A DNA stretch of 64,000 nt. It comes from Streptomyces griseochromogenes (GTDB lineage Bacteria; Actinomycetota; Actinomycetes; Streptomycetales; Streptomycetaceae). The translations under genes were made by a program, and so were the position numbers. Under the pieces are notes generated by a model that was given only the letters and a program-made list of their open reading frames with translations, had not been told where the DNA came from and searched no databases. The stretch spans positions 2,666,001-2,730,000 of the forward strand of contig NZ_CP016279.1 in assembly GCF_001542625.1 (NCBI RefSeq). Reading direction: 5' to 3'. This document shows positions 52,262 to 63,307 of the stretch, piece by piece (position 1 is the stretch's first letter; every line of letters starts with the position of its first letter).

Positions 52262-52464
52262 CGTCATTTCCTCCGTGGGTTGGTCGTGAAGCAACTGATC
52301 TCCCCCGGTGAGCAGAGCATCACGCAACGTGTCCGGCGGAGGAAGGGGTCCATCGGCGCGTCGGCCAGGGTTTGACCGGATGTCAGCGGGGTCTGGGTCT
52401 TGGTTCCCTTTGTCAAGATCCAGCCGCCGGCTTCCCGCCCCTGCTCCCAGGAAGGAGCCCACGC

Positions 52465-52731
52465 ATGCGACGCAGAGCACGCTCCGCCGGCGCGATCGCC
52501 CTCGGGCCGGCCCTCGCCGGCCCGTTGGCTCCCGCCGCCGCACAGGCCGCGCCGGCGAGCCACGCAGGACCGTCGCACCGCTCGGTTCCGGCATCCCGTG
52601 GACGACACCGGTCTGTACTTCCTGATGCCGTCTCCATGAAGCCGGCGCTGTTCCACTGCTCGGCGCGTTCGGGCAGGGCGGCCGCGTCCTGGCGACGGCG
52701 AGCGAACGATCGGTGCGGCTGTGGGACGTGA
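52465..52731 (+). pseudogene. Signal-peptide-like fragment before WD40 debris
   Basis: An open frame opens with MRRRARSAGAIALGPALAGP and an AAAQAAPA cleavage-like end, following an AGGAAGG site. After about 40 residues the frame loses any protein-like character. It may be the N-terminal remnant of a secreted protein whose gene has decayed. Confidence 0.35.
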
Positions 52732-52971
52732 CGAACCGGCGAGCTGAGCACCCTGCCGGATCAGCGGGCCGCGCCGACGTGGGTGGCGTTCCGGCCCGGC
52801 GGCGATGCCATCGCCACCGGCCACTCCGACGGATCGACACGGCTGTGGGACACCGGCCTGGACAGGGTCGCCGCCCGCATCTGCGCCGGCGCGTACCCGC
52901 GGATCACCAGAGCCGAATGGGCACGGTACTTCGCGGCGGTCGACTACGACCCACCCTGCCCCACCACCTGA
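52668..52971 (+). pseudogene. WD40-repeat protein remnant
   Basis: Two pieces in different frames read as WD40 repeats: GGRVLATASERSVRLWDV (from 52668) and FRPGGDAIATGHSDGSTRLW (from about 52786), the latter running to a typical C-terminal end RITRAEWARYFAAVDYDPPC. The frame change between them and the lack of upstream repeats mark a decayed gene. Large WD40 regulators of this kind are common in Streptomyces. Confidence 0.7.
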
Positions 52972-53011
52972 CATCCGCCTCCACGCATCCGGAGCCCACA
53001 GGGCACACAAG

Positions 53012-53063
53012 CCGCCGCACCCCTCCTGGCCCACATTCATGCGGGCCAGGAGGGGTGCGGCGG
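53012..53063. terminator. 21-bp bidirectional terminator
   Basis: Arms 53012-53032 and 53043-53063 pair perfectly over 21 bp with a 10-base loop; TCGTTTT follows on the plus strand. It is 19 bases from the stop of the minus-strand MurA-like gene and also faces the WD40 remnant. Confidence 0.85.
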
Positions 53064-53081
53064 TCGTTTTCCCGAAGGTGC

Positions 53082-54611
53082 TCAGATGTCCCGGAAGATC
53101 TCGATCTGCGCCCCGATCGAGTTCAGGCGCTCGGCGAGGTCCTCGTAACCCCGGTTGATGACGTAGACGTTGCGCAGGACCGACGTGCCCTCGGCCGCCA
53201 TCATCGCCAGCAGGACGACCACCGCGGGGCGCAGTGCCGGCGGGCACATCATCTCGGCGGCGCGCCAGCGGGTCGGGCCCTCGACCAGCACCCGGTGCGG
53301 GTCCAGCAACTGCAGCCGGCCGCCGAGGCGGTTGAGGTCCGTGAGGTAGATCGCGCGGTTGTCGTAGACCCAGTCGTGGATGAGGGTCTTGCCCTGCGCG
53401 ACCGCCGCGATGGCCGCGAAGAAGGGGACGTTGTCGATGTTCAGGCCCGGGAAGGGCATGGGGTGGATCTTGTCGATCGGCGCCTCCAGCTTGGAGGGCC
53501 GGACCGTCAGGTCCACCAGGCGGGTGCGGCCGTTGTCCGCGAAGTACTCGGGGCTGCGGTCGTGGTCGAGGCCCATCTCCTCCAGGACCGCCAGCTCGAT
53601 CTCCAGGAACTCGATGGGGACGCGGCGGACGGTCAGTTCCGACTCCGTGACCACCGCCGCGGCCAGCAGGCTCATCGCCTCGACCGGGTCCTCGGAGGGG
53701 GAGTAGTCGACGTCGACGTCGATGTTCGGCACGCCGTGCACGGTCAGCGTGGTGGTGCCGATGCCCTCGACCTTGACGCCGAGCGCCTCCAGGAAGAAGC
53801 ACAGGTCCTGGACCATGTAGTTGGAGGACGCGTTGCGGATGACCGTCACCCCGTCGTACCGGGCGGCGGCCAGCAGCGCGTTCTCGGTGACCGTGTCCCC
53901 GCGCTCGGTCAGCACGATCGGGCGGTCGGGGCGGACCGTGCGGTCGACCTGCGCGTGGTACTGGCCCTCGGTGGCCGCGATGTCCAGGCCGAACCGGCGC
54001 AGCGCGATCATGTGCGGCTCGATGGTGCGCGTGCCGAGGTCGCAGCCGCCGGCGTACGGCAGCTTGAAGTGGTCCATGCGGTGCAGCAGCGGACCGAGGA
54101 ACATGATGATCGAGCGGGTGCGGACGGCCGCCTCCGCGTCGATCGCCGCCATCTCCAGCTCGGCCGGCGGGACCAGCTCCAGGTCGACACCGTTGTTGAT
54201 CCAGCGGGTGCGCACGCCGATGGAGTTGAGCACCTCCAGAAGGCGGTACACCTCCTCGATCCGGGCCACCCGGCGCAGCACCGTGCGCCCCTTGTTCAGC
54301 AGCGAGGCGCACAGCAGGGCCACGCACGCGTTCTTGCTGGTCTTCACGTCGATGGCGCCGGACAGTCGACGGCCGCCGACCACGCGCAGATGCATCGGAC
54401 CCGCATAGCCCAGCGACACGATCTCGCTGTCCAGGGCTTCGCCGATTCGGGCGATCATCTCAAGGCTGATGTTCTGGTTCCCGCGCTCGATGCGGTTGAC
54501 GGCGCTCTGGCTGGTGCCGAGCGCCTCCGCGAGCTGCGTCTGTGTCCAGCCTCGGTGTTGCCGGGCGTCACGGATGAGCTTGCCGATGCGTACGAGGTAG
54601 TCGTCTGACAT
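53082..54611 (-). CDS. HTH-MurA fusion (UDP-GlcNAc 1-carboxyvinyltransferase with XRE domain)
   Basis: A 509-residue protein. Residues 1-70 are an XRE helix-turn-helix (GWTQTQLAEALGTSQSAVNR); the rest is a MurA-like enolpyruvyl transferase (GAIDVKTSKNACVALLCAS, VTENALLAAA, PGLNIDNVPFFAAI). The catalytic Cys that fosfomycin attacks is present in GGCDLGTR. In MurA the enzyme joins phosphoenolpyruvate to UDP-GlcNAc, the first committed step of peptidoglycan synthesis. The attached DNA-binding domain suggests that the protein also senses substrate and controls transcription. An inverted repeat begins 12 bases upstream of its start. Confidence 0.9.
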   Translation of the reverse strand: MSDDYLVRIGKLIRDARQHRGWTQTQLAEALGTSQSAVNRIERGNQNISLEMIARIGEALDSEIVSLGYAGPMHLRVVGGRRLSGAIDVKTSKNACVALLCASLLNKGRTVLRRVARIEEVYRLLEVLNSIGVRTRWINNGVDLELVPPAELEMAAIDAEAAVRTRSIIMFLGPLLHRMDHFKLPYAGGCDLGTRTIEPHMIALRRFGLDIAATEGQYHAQVDRTVRPDRPIVLTERGDTVTENALLAAARYDGVTVIRNASSNYMVQDLCFFLEALGVKVEGIGTTTLTVHGVPNIDVDVDYSPSEDPVEAMSLLAAAVVTESELTVRRVPIEFLEIELAVLEEMGLDHDRSPEYFADNGRTRLVDLTVRPSKLEAPIDKIHPMPFPGLNIDNVPFFAAIAAVAQGKTLIHDWVYDNRAIYLTDLNRLGGRLQLLDPHRVLVEGPTRWRAAEMMCPPALRPAVVVLLAMMAAEGTSVLRNVYVINRGYEDLAERLNSIGAQIEIFRDI

Positions 54612-54623
54612 GAGGTTGAGGCT

Positions 54624-54639
54624 ATCTCAGATATGAGAT
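54624..54639. promoter_or_regulatory. Inverted repeat at the HTH-MurA promoter
   Basis: ATCTCAGATATGAGAT (ATCTCA-N4-TGAGAT) begins 12 bases upstream of the start codon, a natural operator position for the protein's own HTH domain. Confidence 0.5.
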
Positions 54640-54756
54640 GGCGCCTGTTGGGGGGTCCATTCGGGTGATACGGCGTCAGTGACCAGTGCGTTTGCGGGAA
54701 GTATCGTAGTTGGGGATGGTTAGTCCGATATCAATTAGACATGCCGGTTTCTCACA

Positions 54757-55110
54757 CTATTGGCCGGATATCGCGGAAGTCCTCGCGTATTCCCGGGCGA
54801 AGAACAGGGGTGGCTCGAAGGTGACGGCGGGTACGGGGTCCGTCGTGTACACCGGTATGGCGGTGACGACGGCGTAACGGACCCGTTCGACGCGGCCGTA
54901 CTCGTCGCACACCTCCAGCACGCCCGGCTCCGGGCAGTGCCAGGAGAAGCGTGTGGCGTCGTCCCCCAGGGCGTTGGCCACCGTGCCGGTGCCGCGTCCG
55001 TCGTCCAGGAACTCCAGCTCCGAGGCTTCCATGACGCCGTGGTCGAAGGGGGAGCTGTCCCAGTGGCCGGTCAGTGCGTTGTCGAGGGGCATGCGGCGAT
55101 CCTCGCTCAT
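54757..55110 (-). CDS. Hypothetical protein, beta-rich
   Basis: A 117-residue protein from the ATG at 55110; further in-frame starts at 55092 and 55125 are possible. It reads GHWDSSPFDHGVMEASELEF, TRFSWHCPEPGVLEVCDEYG and ends after FFAREYARTSAISG. The alternating hydrophobic strands suggest a small beta-barrel (lipocalin- or DUF-like), but I do not recognise the family. It has no signal peptide. It is divergent from aconitase across the palindrome at 55192. Confidence 0.6.
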   Translation of the reverse strand: MSEDRRMPLDNALTGHWDSSPFDHGVMEASELEFLDDGRGTGTVANALGDDATRFSWHCPEPGVLEVCDEYGRVERVRYAVVTAIPVYTTDPVPAVTFEPPLFFAREYARTSAISGQ

Positions 55111-55191
55111 CGCGCTGTGGCGCATGCCACCGGAAAACGGCGGCGCCGGACCCGGCCGGACATGACCAGCCAGCCCCCATGTACTAGAGTT

Positions 55192-55207
55192 ATCTCGACA
55201 TCGAGAT
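55192..55207. promoter_or_regulatory. Palindrome upstream of aconitase (MarR/TamR-like)
   Basis: ATCTCGACATCGAGAT (7-bp arms TATCTCG/CGAGATA) lies between the hypothetical gene (-) and acnA (+). It has the form of a MarR-family operator; in S. coelicolor the MarR protein TamR controls aconitase. No tamR gene is in the window. Confidence 0.55.
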
Positions 55208-55251
55208 ATCTGCACGAGGCGCACCGCAGCCGCCGCGCCAGTAAGGGCTAC

Positions 55252-58056
<2,805 letters not shown>

Positions 58057-58075
58057 GCGGCAGGCAAGCGGTACA

Positions 58076-58107
58076 GGGCCGCATCCCCGGTGACGGGGGT
58101 GCGGCCC
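58076..58107 (+). terminator. Terminator after acnA
   Basis: GGGCCGCATCCCC and GGGGGTGCGGCCC pair over 13 bp with one wobble, a 6-base loop, and TTC following, 19 bases after the stop. Confidence 0.75.
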
Positions 58108-58226
58108 TTCGCCGTACCGTGACCGGGTCATCGTCCCGGCTCAGGTGGAGCACAGGCTTCCCCCAGCGGACCGGGACAGAATCGCTACATGTCCGTCACC
58201 CCAGGGTCCTTCGCGGAGCGCGGCAG

Positions 58227-59738
58227 ATGAGCCACCGCCCGTGGAGCCGCTCACTGCGCACACGCCTGCTGGTCCTCGTCACCGCCACGCTCGTGTGCCT
58301 GTGCGCCGCGCTCGCCCTCACCAGCGTCCTCGCCCTGCGCGCCTACCTGCTGGGCAACCTGGACGACCGGGTCGACGACGCCGCCGCACGCAGTGCGGGC
58401 GGGGCCGCGCTCCACCCCGAACTCCCCGCCGGCCTCGCCTTCCCCGACGAGGGCGGCCGGCCCGAGGGGCTGCTCGCCGCCCGGCTGGACGCCGACGGAC
58501 ACCTCGTCTCCGCCGCGGTCGTCACCCGGGACGCGGCCCCACGCCCCCTCACCGGCGCCCAGCGCGCCGCCCTCACCGGCATCAGGGCCGACGGCTCGCC
58601 GCACACCCGCACCGTGCCCGGCCTCGGTACCTACCGGGTCACCGCCCTCGACGCGAGCGGCATTCGCGTCCTCACCGGCCTGCCCATGGACGACGTCCGG
58701 GCCACGCTGCGCAGGCTGGCCGAGATCGAGGGGGTCGTCGGCGCCGCCGGACTCGCCGTCGCCGTCGGCGTCTGCGCGGCCATCATCCGGCGCCGGCTGC
58801 GCCCCCTCGGCCGTGTCGCGGCCACCGCCGTCGAGATCTCCCGGGTGCCGCTCGCCCACGGCCGGGCCACCGCACTGCCCCGGGTGCCCGAACGCGACAC
58901 CGGACCCGGCAGCGAGACCGGTCGGGTCGGCGCCGCCCTCAACCTCATGATCGACCACGTCGAGGCCGCGCTCGCCGAGCGCCGGCGCGGAGAGGAGCGC
59001 ATGCGCCGCTTCCTGGCCGACGCCAGCCACGAGCTGCGTACCCCGCTCGCCTCCATCGCCGGATACGCCGAGCTGATGAACCGTGTCGCGCCCGATGCCG
59101 CCTGGCGCCGGGTCGGTGCCGAGTCGGCACGCATGACCGCCCTGGTCGAGGACCTGCTCCTGCTCGCCCGCCTGGACGAGGGCCGGCCCCCGCCGGCCGA
59201 GGAGGCGGATCTGGCGGACCTGGTCACCGAGGCCGTACGGCACGCCCGGACGACCGACACCGGCCACCTCTGGCAGCTCCACCCGCCTCAGCCCGCGCCG
59301 GTCACCGGCGACGCGACCGGGCTGCGCCGACTGGTGGCCGCCCTGCTGGCCAACGCCCGGACGCACACCCCGCCCGGTACCACGGTCACGGTCGGCGTCG
59401 AGTCCACCGCCACCCACCACGTCGTCCGCGTCCACGACGACGGCCCCGGCATCCCGCCCACTCTCCTGCCCGCTGTCTTCGACCGTTTCACCAGGGCCGA
59501 CACCTCGCGCTCCAGGGCCCCCGGGTCCGCGGGCGGTGCGGGCCTGGGCCTCGCGGTCGCCGCGGGGATCACGGCGGCACACGGCGGCCGGATCCGCGTG
59601 GACAGCGTCCCGGGTCACACCGAGTTCACGGTCGAACTCCCGGCGGCCGCCCCGGCGCACACGGCCGGACCACCACCCCGGAACAGGATGCCGGCCACCC
59701 CGCCCCCGGCCCCCCTGCCCCTCGGCAGCTCCGCCTGA
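58227..59738 (+). CDS. Sensor histidine kinase (orphan)
   Basis: A 503-residue kinase: a membrane segment near residues 11-35, an extracytoplasmic region of about 150 residues, a second segment (VVGAAGLAVAVGVCAAII), HAMP, the phospho-acceptor motif FLADASHELRTPLASIAGYAEL, N-box LLANARTHTP and G-box VHDDGPGIP. No response regulator gene is next to it in the window. The chosen ATG starts MSHRPWSRSLRTRLL, which suits a membrane anchor. Stimulus unknown. Confidence 0.9.
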   Translation: MSHRPWSRSLRTRLLVLVTATLVCLCAALALTSVLALRAYLLGNLDDRVDDAAARSAGGAALHPELPAGLAFPDEGGRPEGLLAARLDADGHLVSAAVVTRDAAPRPLTGAQRAALTGIRADGSPHTRTVPGLGTYRVTALDASGIRVLTGLPMDDVRATLRRLAEIEGVVGAAGLAVAVGVCAAIIRRRLRPLGRVAATAVEISRVPLAHGRATALPRVPERDTGPGSETGRVGAALNLMIDHVEAALAERRRGEERMRRFLADASHELRTPLASIAGYAELMNRVAPDAAWRRVGAESARMTALVEDLLLLARLDEGRPPPAEEADLADLVTEAVRHARTTDTGHLWQLHPPQPAPVTGDATGLRRLVAALLANARTHTPPGTTVTVGVESTATHHVVRVHDDGPGIPPTLLPAVFDRFTRADTSRSRAPGSAGGAGLGLAVAAGITAAHGGRIRVDSVPGHTEFTVELPAAAPAHTAGPPPRNRMPATPPPAPLPLGSSA

Positions 59739-59744
59739 GTCCCC

Positions 59745-62438
59745 TCACTCCGCCAGCAGACCCGTGATGTCCGGCAACGTCACCTCGGCCCAGATCACCT
59801 TGCCCTGCGGCGTGTACCGGGTGCCCCAGCGCTCGGTCATCTGCGAGACCAGGAACAGACCCCGGCCACCCTCGTCGGTCGTCGCGGCATAGCGCAGATG
59901 CGGCGAGGTGCTGCTGCCGTCGGCCACCTCGCAGATCAGCGTGCGGTCACGGATCAGCCGCACATGGATCGGCTCGGAGCCGTAGCGGATGGCGTTGGTG
60001 ATCAGCTCGCTCAGGACGAGCTCCATACCGAAGCCCAGCTCGGCCAGGCCCCACTCCTGCAGCTTGTCGGACACGGCGCCGCGCATTCCCGACACGGCCG
60101 CGGGATCGCGCGGTACGTCCCAGTCGGCGACGTTCCCGGGCGGCAGCGCCCGGGTGCGCGCGATGAGCAGCGCCACATCGTCCTTGGGGCGCGCGGGCAG
60201 CAGCTCGTCCAGCACCGCCTGGCAGCTCACCTCCGGCGGCCGGTCGGGGTGCCCGGCCAGCGCCCGGCGCAGCAGCTCCATGCCCACGTCCAGGTCACGC
60301 GAACGGTCCTCGACGAGGCCGTCGGTGTACAGGACGAGCTGGCTGCCCTCGGGCAGTTCCAGCTCGGCCGTCTGGAACGGCATGCCGCCCAGGCCCAGCG
60401 GCGGCCCGGCCGGCAGATCGGGGAAGGTGGCGCTGCCGTCGGGATGGACCAGCGCGGGCGCCAGGTGCCCGGCACGGGCCATGACGCAGCGGCGCGTGAC
60501 GGGATCGTAGATCGCGTACAGACAGGTGGCGCCCACGATCTCCGCGGCCTCCGCCGCGCAGGCCTCGTCCTGGTCGATGCGGCCGACCAGGTCGTCCAGA
60601 TGGGACAGCAGCTCGTCGGGCGGCAGGTCGAGCGTGGAGAAGTTGTGCACCGCGGTGCGCAGCCGTCCCATGGTCGCGGCGGCGTGCAGGCCGTGCCCGA
60701 CCACGTCGCCGACGGCCAGCGCCACCCGGCTGCCCGGCAGCGGGATCACGTCGAACCAGTCCCCGCTCACCCCCGACTGGGCGGGCAGGTAGCGGTAGCC
60801 GACCTCCAGGGCGCTCTGCTCGGGCAGTGCCCGCGGCAGCAGGCTGCGCTGAAGCGTGACCGCGAGGGCGTGCTCCCGGGTGTACCGGCGGGCGTTGTCG
60901 ATGCTGATCGCGGCCCGGGCCACCAGCTCCTCCGCCAGCGACAGTTCCTCCTCGTCGAACGGGTCCCGCTTGGAACGCCAGAAGTTGGCCATGCCGAGCA
61001 CGACGCCGCGGGCCTGGATCGGCGCGGCGATGAGCGAGTGGATGCCGTACTCCAGGATCTGCCGGGTGCGCTCCGGGTCCTGGATGTGCCAGCCCGTCGC
61101 CGTCGACAGGCTGGTCACCAGCTCGGTGTGGCCGGCGTCGTAGCCGCGCGCCTGGGGCGTGGAGGGCAGGAAGTCGATCAGCCGGCCCTTTTCGTACAGC
61201 GGGTGGTCTTCCTGGATGCCGTGAACGGCGACACGCCGCATGTCCGTCGCCGAGGGGCCCGGCTCCTCGCCGTGCAGCACGGCGTCGGCCAGGTCCACGG
61301 TGACGAAGTCGGCGAAGCGGGGGACGGCGACCTTCGCCAGCTCGTCGGCCGTGCGGACCACGTCGAGGCTGGTGCCGATGCCCAGCCCGGCATCGTACAG
61401 AAGTTCGAGCCGCTCGCGTGTCACCTCCGCCCTGCCCGAGACCGCCTGGAGTTCGGTGGAGTCGCGCAACGTCACCACGGTGCCCCGGGGGCCTCCCGCG
61501 CGGTCCGTGGGCCGCTGATTGACCGCCAGCAGCCGTCCCCCGGCGAAGTGCACCTCGTCGGTGGCCTCGCGCCCGGAGGCCAGCAGCTGCGCCATCTCAG
61601 GGTCGAGCGCCGACAGCTCCCGCACGTCGTGCCCCTCGGCCTCCGGGGGCAGCTCCAGCAGCCGGCGGGCCTCGTCGTTGGCCAGCAGCAGCTGCCCGTC
61701 GTCATCGACGATGAGCACGCCTTCCCGCACCGAGTGCAGCACCGTGTCGTGGTGCTCGTACATCCGGGTCATCTCGGCCGGGGCCAGGCTGTGGGTCTGG
61801 CGGCGCAGCCGTCTGCCCACCAGTGCCGTCCCGCCGGTCGACAGCACGAACGCTCCGGCGCCGGCAGCGAGGATGATCGGCAACTGCCGGTCCACCTCGT
61901 TGGTCACGTTCTTGACCTTCAGTCCGGCGGAGACGAGGGCGATCACCTTCCCGTTGTCGCCGTAGATCGGAACGGTCGCCTGTACCTCGTGGCCGAGCGG
62001 GCCGTGGACGCTCTCGGTGTAGACCTTCCCGTGCAGCGACGGTTCGATCGTGCCCACGAACCGATGGCCGATCTTGCTCGGGATGGGGTGGGTGTAGCGG
62101 ATGCCCTTGGTGTCCATGACCACGATGAAGTCGACGCCCGCGGCCTTGCGCCCGGCCTCGGTGAGCGGCTGGAGCACCTTGGACGGGTCGGGGGTCTCCA
62201 GGGCCTGCTGGACGCCCGGAGCGTGCGCGAAGGTCTGCGCGACGGCTATGGACCGGCGCTTGGCCTCCGTGGTGGTGTCGCGTTCCGATTGCAGGACGAG
62301 TGCGATGACGCCGCAGGCCACGAGTACGACCACCAGCGCCACCTGGAGGACGAACACCTGCCCGGCGACGCTGCGCGGACTCTTGCCGGCGAGGGAGCGC
62401 CAAGAGATTCGCCTGAATCGGCCAATAAGGTCCGACAT
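59745..62438 (-). CDS. Multidomain SpoIIE-type PP2C phosphatase (CACHE-PAS-GAF-SpoIIE-HATPase)
   Basis: An 897-residue signalling protein. In order: a membrane segment near residues 30-50, a periplasmic single-CACHE sensor (FIVVMDTKGIRYTHPIPSKIG, typical of citrate/carboxylate sensors), a second membrane segment, PAS (LHSVREGVLIVDDDGQLLLAN), GAF (about 345-510), SpoIIE phosphatase (VSGDWFDVIPLPGSRVALAVGDVVGHGL, VLYTDGLVE) and a C-terminal RsbW-like ATPase (ELVLSELITNAIRYG). Such proteins control anti-anti-sigma factors. It converges with the orphan kinase; their stops are six bases apart. Confidence 0.93.
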   Translation of the reverse strand: MSDLIGRFRRISWRSLAGKSPRSVAGQVFVLQVALVVVLVACGVIALVLQSERDTTTEAKRRSIAVAQTFAHAPGVQQALETPDPSKVLQPLTEAGRKAAGVDFIVVMDTKGIRYTHPIPSKIGHRFVGTIEPSLHGKVYTESVHGPLGHEVQATVPIYGDNGKVIALVSAGLKVKNVTNEVDRQLPIILAAGAGAFVLSTGGTALVGRRLRRQTHSLAPAEMTRMYEHHDTVLHSVREGVLIVDDDGQLLLANDEARRLLELPPEAEGHDVRELSALDPEMAQLLASGREATDEVHFAGGRLLAVNQRPTDRAGGPRGTVVTLRDSTELQAVSGRAEVTRERLELLYDAGLGIGTSLDVVRTADELAKVAVPRFADFVTVDLADAVLHGEEPGPSATDMRRVAVHGIQEDHPLYEKGRLIDFLPSTPQARGYDAGHTELVTSLSTATGWHIQDPERTRQILEYGIHSLIAAPIQARGVVLGMANFWRSKRDPFDEEELSLAEELVARAAISIDNARRYTREHALAVTLQRSLLPRALPEQSALEVGYRYLPAQSGVSGDWFDVIPLPGSRVALAVGDVVGHGLHAAATMGRLRTAVHNFSTLDLPPDELLSHLDDLVGRIDQDEACAAEAAEIVGATCLYAIYDPVTRRCVMARAGHLAPALVHPDGSATFPDLPAGPPLGLGGMPFQTAELELPEGSQLVLYTDGLVEDRSRDLDVGMELLRRALAGHPDRPPEVSCQAVLDELLPARPKDDVALLIARTRALPPGNVADWDVPRDPAAVSGMRGAVSDKLQEWGLAELGFGMELVLSELITNAIRYGSEPIHVRLIRDRTLICEVADGSSTSPHLRYAATTDEGGRGLFLVSQMTERWGTRYTPQGKVIWAEVTLPDITGLLAE

Positions 62439-62535
62439 GCGATATTTCTAGCACCGGCATTTCCGGGTGGCTATGGCTGGTCCGGGTGATGGACGGTAAA
62501 AGGTGCCGATATGTGGCACGTACGGCTGCTCTGGG

Positions 62536-62565
62536 CGGACCCGGTGGCCGTGCACACCGGGTCCG
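62536..62565. terminator. Hairpin upstream of the SpoIIE gene
   Basis: CGGACCCGGTG and CACCGGGTCCG pair over 11 bp with an 8-base loop. It may be the terminator of a now decayed gene. Confidence 0.4.
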
Positions 62566-62838
62566 CGAGCCGGGCAGGTGAGGGGGTGGTGGTGTCCCTG
62601 CCCAGGTGGTGCCGGCTTGTGGTGGCGAGACCTTGAGCGAGTCTCACCCTGTGGACGCGACAACGTTGTCGTGTGGTCTGTACATGACTCTACCGCCTCA
62701 ATAGACAACGATGTCAAGCAACTTGAGGTAGCCCGACCGGGTGGTCCTTGGCTGTGTCTGCCGGGGCGTATGTGGTCTCCCGTGCTAAGGGTGGCGCGCG
62801 TTAACGTCCCCGCGGCTTGTGCGACCTGAGGTGCGCGA

Positions 62839-62949
62839 TCCGTCCGTCAGGAGGAAGGGCCGCGGGATGTCGTCGCTGCCGCCCGCGCAGCCCGTGCCGG
62901 GCATGTGGGTCAGGCTGAAGCCGCGGATGCGGGTGGCGTCGTACTGGAC
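62839..62949 (-). pseudogene. GH92 alpha-mannosidase remnant
   Basis: VQYDATRIRGFSLTHMPGTG followed by CAGGSDDIP is the conserved N-terminal-domain motif of GH92 mannosidases (GFSxTHxSGTGC...DIP). Nothing family-like surrounds it, and it lies downstream of the C-terminal end of the GH92 gene at 63308, so it cannot be part of that gene. Confidence 0.6.
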
Positions 62950-63091
62950 GGCGGCGGCGGACCCGAGGTGCGCTTCCGGGGCCGGACCCCCGCCGGGATC
63001 ACGGCCAGGCCCGCCGAGGGCACGGTCACCGACGGCACGACCGACACCGTGGACCTCTCCTTCACGACTGGACCGTCGGCGGCTCAGGACC

Positions 63092-63245
63092 GCGTACCGC
63101 AATGTCGCGGGCGCCGGCAAGGACCCGGTGGCGACATACGTCTTCGCCACCGAGCCGTTCACTGCGCCGGCCGGCAGGGCCGTCAGGAGCGTCCGGCTCC
63201 CGCGGAACACCGATCCGCACGTGTTCACCCTGGCCACCGGCCGGG
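63092..63245 (+). pseudogene. Remnant of a secreted glycosidase C-terminal domain
   Basis: In one frame the plus strand reads AYRNVAGAGKDPVATYVFAT and later VRSVRLPRNTDPHVFTLATG, a pattern found at the ends of secreted sugar hydrolases in Streptomyces. There is no start codon or upstream domain. It overlaps the region of the GH92 remnant on the other strand. Confidence 0.45.
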
Positions 63246-63257
63246 CCCGTACGTGCC

Positions 63258-63290
63258 GAAGGGGCGGGCCCGCGAGGGACCCGCCCCTTC
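63258..63290. terminator. Terminator after the GH92 gene
   Basis: GAAGGGGCGGG and CCCGCCCCTTC pair over 11 bp around an 11-base loop, 17 bases from the stop of the minus-strand GH92 gene. Confidence 0.7.
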
Positions 63291-63307
63291 CTCGTGCCCG
63301 CGCTGGG

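Larger units (their letters stand above)
62439..63307. other. Gene-poor region with glycosidase debris
   Basis: This 869-base stretch has no intact gene. It contains a hairpin at 62536-62565, a short GH92-like piece on the minus strand (62839-62949), a plus-strand piece resembling the C-terminal end of a secreted glycosidase (63092-63245), and a terminator hairpin at 63258-63290. Confidence 0.65.

Noticed and set aside
59898..62489. An 863-codon plus-strand frame opposite the SpoIIE phosphatase
   Set aside because: It is antisense to a gene with five clear domains, and its translation has no motif.
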